Source: Mucisphaera sp965279675 | GTDB taxonomy: Bacteria; Planctomycetota; Phycisphaerae; Phycisphaerales; Phycisphaeraceae | Assembly (NCBI RefSeq): GCF_965279675.1 | Contig: NZ_CBDIIJ010000002.1 | Location: 558,001-622,000 of the forward strand | Length of the DNA stretch: 64,000 nt | Direction: 5' to 3' | Shown here: positions 33,951-41,575 of the stretch, piece by piece | How the letters are laid out: every line of letters begins with the position of its first letter | How positions within the stretch are numbered: the first letter of the stretch is position 1 | The notes under the pieces: model-generated | What the model was told of the DNA's origin: nothing | The model's database searches: none | What the model saw: only the letters and a program-made list of their open reading frames with translations | Program-made: the position numbers and the translations under genes

Positions 33951-35954
33951 CTAGCCCTTCCCCTGCAGCTTCGCCAGGATGCTCACATCCTCAAGCGTCG
34001 TCATGTCCTGCGTGATCTCCTTGCCCGCCGCAATGTCACGCAGCAACCGACGCATGATCTTGCCCGACCGTGTCTTCGGCAGCGCATCCGTAAACCGCAC
34101 CAGATCAGGCTTCGAGATCGGACCCAACTCCTTCGCCACGTGATCCCGGATCTCCTTGATCAGATCCTCAGACCCGTCCACACCACTCCGAAGCGTCACA
34201 AAGCTCGCAATCCCGGTGCCCTTGATCTCGTGCGGGAAACCCACCACCGCCGCCTCCGCCACCGCCGGATGCGACACCAGCGCCGACTCCACCTCCATCG
34301 TCCCGAGGTTGTGTCCCGCCACGACGATCACGTCGTCGATCCGGCCCATGATCCAGAAGTTGCCATCCTCATCCTTCCGCGCACCATCACCCGCCGTATA
34401 AAACCCCTCCACCTTGGTCCAGTAGGTGTCGATGAACCGCTGCCGATCACCATAGATGCCGCGAAGCATCGACGGCCACGGCTTCCGGATCACCAGAATC
34501 CCGCCGGCATTCGTCGGCATCTCCTCACCCTCCGAGTTCACCACCGCCGCATCGATCCCGAAGAACGGCCGCGTACACGAACCCGGTACCGTCGTCGTCG
34601 CGCCCGGCATAGGCGTCAGCATGTGACCACCGGTCTCCGTCTGCCACCACGTATCCACGATCGGACACTTCTCCGCGCCCACCACGTCGCGGTACCACAT
34701 CCACGCCTCGGGGTTGATCGGCTCGCCCACCGTGCCCAACACCTTCAGCGATGACAGATCGTGCTTGTCCACATGCTCCCGGCCCCACTTCATGAAGGCA
34801 CGGATCGCCGTCGGCGCCGTGTAGAACTTCGTCACCTTGTGACGCTCGATGATGTCCCAGAAACGATCCTTGTCCGGCGCATCCGGAGCCCCCTCGTACA
34901 TCAGCGTCGGCACACGGTTCGGCAGCAGCCCGTAGATGATGTACGAGTGCCCGGTGATCCAACCAATGTCAGCCGTGCACCAGTAGACATCAGGCGACTC
35001 GGCCTCCGCCGTGGCCGGCTTCAGATCAAACGTCGTCCGCGCCGTCGCCGCCGTGTAAACCATGTAACCGCCGGTCGTGTGCATGATCCCCTTCGGCTTG
35101 CCGGTCGAACCCGACGTGTACAGGATGAACAGCAGGTCCTCCGCATCCATCTCCTCCGCAGGGCACACCGCATCAGCCTCTTTCTCGAGGTCATGCCACC
35201 AGTGATCCCGACCATCCACCATCGTCACGTCGTTCTTGCAACGCTCAAGCACAACAACCTTCTCGACCAGGTCCGTCATCGTCAGCGCTTCATCGACGTT
35301 GGCCTTGAGCGGAACCGGCTTGCCCCTCCGCCAGCCGCCATCGGCCGTCACGATGATCTTCGACTTCCCATCCTCCACACGATCACGGATCGCCGAAGCA
35401 CTGAAACCACCAAAGATGATCGAGTGCGGAGCACCGATCCGCGCGCAGGCCAGCATCGCGATCGCCAGCTCGGGCACCATGGGCATGTAAAGCGTCACCA
35501 CATCGCCCTTCTTCACGCCCAGATTCTTCAGCACATTCGCGAAACGGCTCACTTCCCCCAGCAGCTGCTTATAGGTGATCTGACGAATCTCCGGCTCGCC
35601 ACCAGGCGTCGGCTCGCCCTCCCAGATGATCGCCGTCCGATCGCCCAGCCCCGCCTCAACCTGCCGATCGATGCAGTTGTAGCTCACGTTCGTCTTGGCA
35701 CCCACAAACCACTTGGCGTCAGGAAGATCCCACTCCAGCACCCGATCCCACTTCTCAAACCAGTGAAGATCAGCCGCCTCCTCAGCCCAGAATTTTTCAG
35801 GATTCTCAACCGACGCCTTGTGCTGAGCCTCGTAGTCCTCAAGGCTCTTGACATGCGCCTGCGACGCAAACGCCGCAGGGGGCGGAAACTTCCGCTCCTC
35901 GTGCATGACCGATTCCATGGATTCCGCTTCGCCCGACGAGCCCGTCTGAGCCAT
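33951..35954 (-). CDS. acs: Acetyl-CoA synthetase (AMP-forming)
   Basis: A 667-residue acyl-adenylate-forming enzyme activating acetate. It has the P-loop-like YTSGSTGKPKG motif, DTWWQTETGG for adenylate binding, and PKTRSGKIMRR with the catalytic lysine that is regulated by acetylation in characterised Acs. Its length is typical (~650). The ATG at 35954 has GAGGAG eight bases upstream; five more codons upstream are open but lack this support. It is likely used for acetate scavenging. The LuxR-type gene lies 138 bases upstream on the same strand. Confidence 0.95.
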   Translation of the reverse strand: MAQTGSSGEAESMESVMHEERKFPPPAAFASQAHVKSLEDYEAQHKASVENPEKFWAEEAADLHWFEKWDRVLEWDLPDAKWFVGAKTNVSYNCIDRQVEAGLGDRTAIIWEGEPTPGGEPEIRQITYKQLLGEVSRFANVLKNLGVKKGDVVTLYMPMVPELAIAMLACARIGAPHSIIFGGFSASAIRDRVEDGKSKIIVTADGGWRRGKPVPLKANVDEALTMTDLVEKVVVLERCKNDVTMVDGRDHWWHDLEKEADAVCPAEEMDAEDLLFILYTSGSTGKPKGIMHTTGGYMVYTAATARTTFDLKPATAEAESPDVYWCTADIGWITGHSYIIYGLLPNRVPTLMYEGAPDAPDKDRFWDIIERHKVTKFYTAPTAIRAFMKWGREHVDKHDLSSLKVLGTVGEPINPEAWMWYRDVVGAEKCPIVDTWWQTETGGHMLTPMPGATTTVPGSCTRPFFGIDAAVVNSEGEEMPTNAGGILVIRKPWPSMLRGIYGDRQRFIDTYWTKVEGFYTAGDGARKDEDGNFWIMGRIDDVIVVAGHNLGTMEVESALVSHPAVAEAAVVGFPHEIKGTGIASFVTLRSGVDGSEDLIKEIRDHVAKELGPISKPDLVRFTDALPKTRSGKIMRRLLRDIAAGKEITQDMTTLEDVSILAKLQGKG

Positions 35955-36092
35955 CACAACGCTCCTCAATGATCAGCGTGTTCAAATCCGATCCGTCTGA
36001 AACAACCGCCCAACAGGATAACGCACCGCCGGGCCAAACAGGCAGCAGGTTAAAAATCCCGAAGAAAGCTGGCAAACCACGCAACTGGATGC

Positions 36093-36926
36093 TCAGACCA
36101 CCGCAACGCCATCCCCGACTTCGCTCGGGTCTCGCAGCAACTCAGTCGATTCATGAATAAAACGAGCGAGCAACGCCGCACGGCTGCTCACATCGAACAA
36201 ACGATAAAGCCGCTTCACATAATTGTGCACCGTATGCGGGCTGATCCCCAGACGCTCCGCAACCCGCTTCTCCGAATCCCCCTCCAACAGATAACGAAGG
36301 GTCTGACGCTGACGCTTGGTCAGCTGCGCCACCAGCCGGGGATCCACCCGCTGAACCTTCGGCTCCTCCCACTGAGACTCCGGATCAAAAATCGGCAGAC
36401 AACCCAACGCGGCCTCCAGCAGCAGCCGATCCGCATCGGCAAACGCGCGCCGACCCACAGACCGACCCACACGAATCAGCACACGCGCACGATCACGCCC
36501 ACGATGAAGGCCATAAAGCACCGACTCCATCGACCCGGGATACTCGGTCAGCCCGAGGTGCTCAAGAATCGCATGCTGCTCAGCCACCACCACGCGCCCC
36601 AGCATCCCCTCCAGCACCTCAACCGCGCGCTCATCAGCGAACTCATGCACCATCGAGCCCGGATGGCCGGGGTGAGCCGAGTCATCAGCCTGACCATTAC
36701 CCCAGGCGGCCAGCACCCGCTCCTCGTCGTAATCATCGACGATGTGGCGACAACGATCCTTGATGACATACCCGCTCGTATGGGTCGTCGATTCGATCCA
36801 CAAAGCCGAAATCCAGTCGGCATGCAGACACGCACAAAGCCCCGACAACGCCCTGTCCACGACCGGCCCCCCGGTCGCCATCAACTGACCCACCTCCACA
36901 CAAACCTGTCCGAAAGTACGCCACAT
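36093..36926 (-). CDS. LuxR-type helix-turn-helix regulator
   Basis: A 277-residue protein. The C-terminal ~65 residues are a LuxR/GerE HTH: LTKRQRQTLRYLLEGDSEKRVAERLGISPHTVHNYVKRLY. The N-terminal ~200 residues have no REC-domain phosphorylation motif and look like a GAF-type sensor; the ligand is unknown. The ATG at 36926 follows GGAGAGG; the frame opens 22 codons further up. It is divergent from pyrH across a hairpin-rich gap and upstream of acs, which it could regulate. Confidence 0.72.
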   Translation of the reverse strand: MWRTFGQVCVEVGQLMATGGPVVDRALSGLCACLHADWISALWIESTTHTSGYVIKDRCRHIVDDYDEERVLAAWGNGQADDSAHPGHPGSMVHEFADERAVEVLEGMLGRVVVAEQHAILEHLGLTEYPGSMESVLYGLHRGRDRARVLIRVGRSVGRRAFADADRLLLEAALGCLPIFDPESQWEEPKVQRVDPRLVAQLTKRQRQTLRYLLEGDSEKRVAERLGISPHTVHNYVKRLYRLFDVSSRAALLARFIHESTELLRDPSEVGDGVAVV

Positions 36927-37030
36927 AAGCCCGAGACCTCTCCGAGATCCGCTCGAATGACCCGACAAACACGCTGTTTTGCGGATAGGCAAGGCTACTC
37001 GGATCAGCTCGAGATGTCGCTAACCTGTTG

Positions 37031-37126
37031 CGGGCAGTAGGCTTGCCCGCTTTAGGCGGGTTCGAAGAAGCCCGCCTGACCGGGTTGACCCCGGGGCCCG
37101 GGACGGCTCCAATGCCGGAAATCGGC
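37031..37126 (+). promoter_or_regulatory. Hairpin-rich leader upstream of pyrH
   Basis: At least five GC-rich hairpins crowd this interval. CGGGCA pairs with TGCCCG (37031-37049). CCCGC with GCGGG (37046-37060) and GGCGGG with CCCGCC (37055-37076) are mutually exclusive. CCGGG pairs with CCCGG (37080-37094) and GCCG with CGGC (37114-37126). The overlapping alternatives resemble an attenuator, but no clear U-tract or leader peptide was found. The rest of 36927-37165 shows nothing recognisable. Confidence 0.35.
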
Positions 37127-37165
37127 CCGAAAACCCGCTCTTTGAACCCTCAAAGTTGACCCTTT

Positions 37166-37918
37166 ATGACTGATTCCGTCCAAAAAAGCCCGGAAAACGC
37201 CGCCAAACCGCAGTATCAGCGGGTGCTCCTGAAGCTCTCCGGGGAGTCGCTGTGCAAGCCCGGGGCCTCCGGGATCGACCCCGAGGAGCTGTCGCTGATC
37301 GGCTCGGAGATCGTCAAGGCCGCCAAAGTCGGCACTCAGCTGGCCGTGGTGGTCGGGGGCGGAAACATGATCCGCGGGGCCTCGCTGGCGACCGAGGGCC
37401 AGATCGATCAGGCCACCGCCGACCAGATGGGCATGCTCGGGACCGTCATCAACGCCCTGGCCCTCAAGGAGGCTCTTGAACGGCTCGGGCAGCCGGCTCG
37501 TGTGCTGAGTGCCATCAATCTTTCGTCCGTCGCAGAGACCTTCATCCGTGCGCGCGCGATCCGGCACCTCGAAAAAGGCCGGGTGGTCATTTTCGCGGCG
37601 GGGACGGGCAACCCGTTTTTCACGACCGACTCGGCGGCGGCGCTGCGGGCCGCGGAGATCGGGGCCGACCTCGTGCTCAAGGCCACCAAGGTCGATGGCG
37701 TCTACGACAAGGACCCGGTCAAGCACGCCGACGCCAAACGGTACGAGAAGCTGACGTTCGATCAGGCGATCGACGAGCGGCTGGCCGTGATGGACCTGGC
37801 TGCGTTCACGATGTGCCAGCAGAACAGCATCCCGATCACGGTGTTCGACATGAAGACCCCGGGCAACATCGCCGCGGTGGTCTCGGGCGAGAGCCGGGGG
37901 ACGCTGGTGACGCCCTGA
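37166..37918 (+). CDS. pyrH: UMP kinase
   Basis: A 250-residue amino-acid-kinase-fold enzyme phosphorylating UMP to UDP in pyrimidine nucleotide synthesis. VLLKLSGESL opens the fold, GGGNMIRG binds phosphate, and TDSAAALRAAEIGADLVLKATKVDGVYDKDP is the characteristic stretch before the allosteric region. A polar N-terminal extension of about 14 residues precedes the fold. It is followed by frr 81 bases downstream, the common pyrH-frr order; tsf and rpsB are not upstream here. Confidence 0.96.
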   Translation: MTDSVQKSPENAAKPQYQRVLLKLSGESLCKPGASGIDPEELSLIGSEIVKAAKVGTQLAVVVGGGNMIRGASLATEGQIDQATADQMGMLGTVINALALKEALERLGQPARVLSAINLSSVAETFIRARAIRHLEKGRVVIFAAGTGNPFFTTDSAAALRAAEIGADLVLKATKVDGVYDKDPVKHADAKRYEKLTFDQAIDERLAVMDLAAFTMCQQNSIPITVFDMKTPGNIAAVVSGESRGTLVTP

Positions 37919-37999
37919 GCTGCGACGATGGATGGCTCCGGATCCGCCGGGAGCACGCTAGACTGGGCGGCTCGCCCGGATGTTTGAAAGGATGTTCCG

Positions 38000-38566
38000 A
38001 TGGACCTCGATGAAATCCAGATGCACGCCGAAGAGACGATGGATAAATCGCTCGATTACATGCGCAACGAGCTGAAGGGGGTCCGCACCGGCCGGGCGTC
38101 GACCGGGCTGGTCGAGTTCGTGAAGGTTCAGGTCTACGGATCGGAGACCGATCTGCGGAGCGTGGCGCTGATCAGCACACCCGAGCCGACGCAGATCCTG
38201 GTCAAGCCGTACGACGGCTCGACCGTTCAGGAGATCGCCAAGGGCATCGGTGCGGCCGGGCTGGGGCTGAACCCGGTGGTGGACGGCAAGCAGATCCGGA
38301 TCACGATCCCGCCGCTGTCGGGCGACCGGCGCAAGCAGCTGGCGGCCTCGGTGAAACAGATGGGCGAGCAGGCCAAGGTCGCGATGCGCAACGCCCGGCG
38401 GGACGCCAACAAGCACATCGATCAGCTCGCCAAAGACAAGACCCAGCACATCAGCGAAGACGAGATCGAGAGCGCCAAGGAGGACATCCAGGCCCTGCTC
38501 AAGAAGCACGAGACGACGGTCGAGGAAGAAATCGCCAAGAAGACCAAAGAAGTCCAGGAAGTCTGA
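38000..38566 (+). CDS. frr: Ribosome recycling factor
   Basis: A 188-residue factor that, with EF-G, splits post-termination ribosomes. Family landmarks are LKGVRTGRAS, YDGSTVQEIAKGI, LNPVVDGKQIRI and the helical-domain RRDANKHIDQL. Length is normal. The ATG at 38000 follows GAAAGGA. A very C-rich segment starts at the stop codon. Confidence 0.96.
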   Translation: MDLDEIQMHAEETMDKSLDYMRNELKGVRTGRASTGLVEFVKVQVYGSETDLRSVALISTPEPTQILVKPYDGSTVQEIAKGIGAAGLGLNPVVDGKQIRITIPPLSGDRRKQLAASVKQMGEQAKVAMRNARRDANKHIDQLAKDKTQHISEDEIESAKEDIQALLKKHETTVEEEIAKKTKEVQEV

Positions 38567-38607
38567 CCCCCCCCACCCCCCACTCCCCCAGCCCCCCGCA
38601 ACCCCCC
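38567..38607 (+). other. C-tract cluster after frr; G-quadruplex potential on minus strand
   Basis: Directly after the frr stop lie five runs of five to eight C separated by one to four bases. The complement can form a G-quadruplex and the plus strand an i-motif. As RNA it is C-rich, G-poor and unstructured, the composition of a Rho-loading site. No intrinsic terminator is visible for pyrH-frr. Confidence 0.5.
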
Positions 38608-38735
38608 TTCCCGATCCCGGCGTTCCCTCTGCCTATTCGCCACCGCGATCAGCCCGCTGGTTTCCCGCCAGATGGCCTCCTGATTCTCCAGATTCACGGG
38701 TGAGATGAGGCCGTGCTCCGGGGGGTGATCGACCC

Positions 38736-38741
38736 TACGAT
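38736..38741 (+). promoter_or_regulatory. Candidate -10 box, leaderless mqnC promoter
   Basis: TACGAT ends six bases before the ATG at 38748. This supports that ATG over the GTG at 38742 and the later ATG at 38787. Confidence 0.45.
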
Positions 38742-38747
38742 GTGGGC

Positions 38748-40220
38748 ATGATCCGCTCGAATCCGCAACTTGGTGATGAACTGAAGATGGACGCTGTGAT
38801 CGCCGGCGAGCACCGGCTGTCGCGGGAGGACGCCCTGCGGCTGTATCACGAGGCGTCGCTTCATGATCTGGGGCAGTGGGCCAGTGCGGTCTGCGATCGG
38901 ATCCACGGGCCGATGACTCAGCCGGACGGCTCGCGCGGGCTGCGGACGTATGTGATCGATCGGAACATCAACTACACAAATGTGTGCTCGGCTCATTGCA
39001 CGTTCTGCGCGTTCCGCAGAGATGAGGGGGACGAGGACAGCTATATCCTGACGACGGAGCAGCTTCACGAGAAGATTCGGGAGCTGGTGGACATCGGCGG
39101 GACGCAGATCCTGATGCAGGGTGGGATGCACCCCGGGCTGAATCTGGCCTGGTACGAGGAGCTGCTGCACGGGATCAAGGCGGAGTTTCCGCAGGTGCAT
39201 GTGCACGGGTTTTCGCCGCCTGAGGTGGTGGAGTTCGTGGCGGTGCTGGAGCTGGAGGGCTATCCGACCACCGATCCGAAGAAGAGCCATGAGTTGTCGG
39301 ATGAGGTCTGGCAGGCCAAGTTGGAAGCGGTGCTGCGTCGTCTAATGGACGCGGGTCTGGACTCGCTGCCGGGTGGGGGCGGGGAGATCTTTGCGCCGCA
39401 TGTTCGTCGGCGGATCGGGTTGGGCAAGGCGACGGATACGCAGTGGCTAGATGTGATGTCGTGTGCTCATCGGCTGGGGATGAAGACCTCGGCGACGATG
39501 ATGTTCGGGCACATCGAGGGCGTGGCGGATCGGATCGATCACATGGCTCGGGTGCGGGAGCGTCAGGACCTGGCGCTGGCGGGGAACTGGCCGGGGCATT
39601 ACTTGAGTTTCATCGCGTGGCCGTTCCAGCGGGAGAACACGCCCCTGGGTCGGGTGCCGGATTACGACCGGGAGGCGGGCGAGCCGTTCCCGGGGGACGT
39701 GCTGGCCGATCTGGTTTACAGCGGGGAGCTCGACCCGAACGACAAGAAGGCGTGCGACGCGGCGGTACCTGAGGCGGGGAAGGTGGTGCGGATGGCGGGG
39801 GCTTCGGAGTACCTGCGTATGCAGGCGATCAGCCGGTTGTTCCTGGACAACATCCATTCGATCGGGTCGTCGTGGGTGACGATGGGGCCCAAGATCGGGC
39901 AGCTTGCTTTGTATTACGGGGCGAACGACATGGGCTCGGTGATGATGGAGGAGAACGTGGTGTCGGCGGCGGGCACGACGTATTGCCTGACGGAGCCTTA
40001 CCTGTGCCATCTGATCCGGACGGCGGGGTTCACGCCGGCGCAGCGTGACAACACATATCGGATCCTCAAGACGCATCCGGGTGAAGATGGGCAGGCACCG
40101 GACCAGCTGGTGACGGACTGGTCGACGCAGCGTGAATCGAAGCTGCATGTGGAGTCGGAGGGATCGCCTCAGCCGGCGAGCCCGCAGACGCCTGTGACGC
40201 TGACGATCGGGGATGTCTGA
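38748..40220 (+). CDS. mqnC: Cyclic dehypoxanthinyl futalosine synthase (radical SAM)
   Basis: A 490-residue radical-SAM enzyme of the futalosine menaquinone pathway. The cluster motif CSAHCTFC follows DRNINYTNV, the MqnC version rather than the MqnE one. GGTQILMQGG, HGFSPPEV, GLDSLPGGGGEI and ATMMFGHIE are family blocks. It is longer than the usual 360-400 residues because of insertions after FSPPEVVEF, between the NTPLGRV and SEYLRM segments, and at the C-terminus. No other mqn gene is in the window. ATG 38748 is preferred for its promoter spacing. Confidence 0.9.
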   Translation: MIRSNPQLGDELKMDAVIAGEHRLSREDALRLYHEASLHDLGQWASAVCDRIHGPMTQPDGSRGLRTYVIDRNINYTNVCSAHCTFCAFRRDEGDEDSYILTTEQLHEKIRELVDIGGTQILMQGGMHPGLNLAWYEELLHGIKAEFPQVHVHGFSPPEVVEFVAVLELEGYPTTDPKKSHELSDEVWQAKLEAVLRRLMDAGLDSLPGGGGEIFAPHVRRRIGLGKATDTQWLDVMSCAHRLGMKTSATMMFGHIEGVADRIDHMARVRERQDLALAGNWPGHYLSFIAWPFQRENTPLGRVPDYDREAGEPFPGDVLADLVYSGELDPNDKKACDAAVPEAGKVVRMAGASEYLRMQAISRLFLDNIHSIGSSWVTMGPKIGQLALYYGANDMGSVMMEENVVSAAGTTYCLTEPYLCHLIRTAGFTPAQRDNTYRILKTHPGEDGQAPDQLVTDWSTQRESKLHVESEGSPQPASPQTPVTLTIGDV

Positions 40221-40330
40221 GAACTGTCGGGCCTAGCGGCTTTCGATCAAGCTGGGCAGAAAATGCTGGCCAGTTCGAGCGGAATGGCTAGATTGGGTGT
40301 CTGAGGGATTTCTTCCAGGAGGTATGAAAG

Positions 40331-41575
40331 ATGTCGAAGGCGTTGACGACCCAGTTTGCTCTGTTTGCTGCGTTGGCTTTGAGTTCGTCAGCGATGGCGT
40401 TGGAGGTGCCCAAGGAGGGCTCGTTTATCGTGCTGCTGGGTAATCAGGGCGGTTCCGAGCCTTGGGGCGCTGAACTCATCTTGAATGTGGAGGATGCGGT
40501 CGCGGCGAGCGTGACGCTGCCGGACGGGTCGCTGGTCCCGCTGACGGCTGAGGGGGATGGTGAGTTTTTTGCGGAGTCTGATCCTGAGGCGCTGCTTGCT
40601 GATCTGCTCGATGGGACGGGTGTGCCGGGCAGTGACACGTGGTCGATCAGCGTGGTTTATCCGGGGTCGGTGACGGGGACCTACAGCTTTCAGGCGCAGC
40701 TACAGTCGTCGGTGATGGCTTCGGACCTGCCGGATCCCGGGTTGATCCTGAGCCCGCCTGATGGGGCGTTTCTCACGGAGGGACCGGCGTCGCTGATCTG
40801 GAACGAGCCGGCGGATGCGGCGTTGGCCGATCTGGTGCTTGCCCGGGTGGAGGGCTTTGTTCCGGATGCCGGGTTTGCGGATGTGCTGGACGCGAACACG
40901 TTGGATGGCTCGCTGGTGCTGAACCCCGGTTCGAATCTGGAGAGTGTGGCGATCCCGGGTCCGCTGGCTCCCGGGTTCTATGACGCGGCGGTGGAGTACA
41001 TCCGTTTTCTGGATCCGGTGGACATCGGGTTGTCGGCGATCAGCAACCTGAGCGGTCCGGCGGTTGATTGGGTGCTGCCGCCTGAGGCGAGCGGGGTGGC
41101 GTGGCCGGCGGGCGCGCCGCTGGTGGCGGGGATTGGGTCTGCGGAGCATCAGTTCGAGATTTTGGAGGTGATCCTGCTGGGTGACTTCGATGATTCCGGC
41201 GATCTGACTTCTGCCGATCTGGAAATGCTATATGACGCGGTGCGGTTCGGGACGTTTGACAACGCGTTTGATCTGGATGGCAGTTCGTTTTTTGATGCGG
41301 GGGATATCGCGTTCTGGCTAAACCTGTTCGGCACGACGCCGGGCGATGCGAACCTGGATCTGAATGTGGACCTGATCGATCTGTCGACGCTGGCCACGAA
41401 CTTTGGCGGTGCGGCGACGGCGTATGCGCAGGCGGACTTCAACGCGGATGGGGTGGTCGATCTGATTGATCTGTCGACGCTGGCGACGAACTTCGGGTTT
41501 TCGGGGAGTGTGCCGGAGCCGGCTAGCGGGTTGGTGTTGCTCGGGGCCGGAGCCTTGCTGCGGCGGCGAGGGTGA
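40331..41575 (+). CDS. Dockerin-type repeat protein with PEP-CTERM anchor
   Basis: A 414-residue exported protein. The signal peptide ends SAMA. Residues about 24-275 form a domain of unknown function with a repeated proline/aspartate pattern. Dockerin-like motifs then follow: GDFDDSGDLTSADLEML, FDLDGSSFFDAGDIAFW, GDANLDLNVDLIDLS and ADFNADGVVDLIDLS. The PEP-CTERM tail is VPEPASGL...RRRG. AGGAGG sits eight bases before the ATG, the best Shine-Dalgarno sequence in the window. Its last 53 bases overlap, antisense, the end of the convergent PEP-CTERM gene. Confidence 0.88.
   Translation: MSKALTTQFALFAALALSSSAMALEVPKEGSFIVLLGNQGGSEPWGAELILNVEDAVAASVTLPDGSLVPLTAEGDGEFFAESDPEALLADLLDGTGVPGSDTWSISVVYPGSVTGTYSFQAQLQSSVMASDLPDPGLILSPPDGAFLTEGPASLIWNEPADAALADLVLARVEGFVPDAGFADVLDANTLDGSLVLNPGSNLESVAIPGPLAPGFYDAAVEYIRFLDPVDIGLSAISNLSGPAVDWVLPPEASGVAWPAGAPLVAGIGSAEHQFEILEVILLGDFDDSGDLTSADLEMLYDAVRFGTFDNAFDLDGSSFFDAGDIAFWLNLFGTTPGDANLDLNVDLIDLSTLATNFGGAATAYAQADFNADGVVDLIDLSTLATNFGFSGSVPEPASGLVLLGAGALLRRRG

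Noticed and set aside
38742..38747. GTG start for mqnC two codons upstream
   Set aside because: The ATG at 38748 has the same promoter-to-start spacing as other genes here; the GTG would lie only one base after the -10 box.
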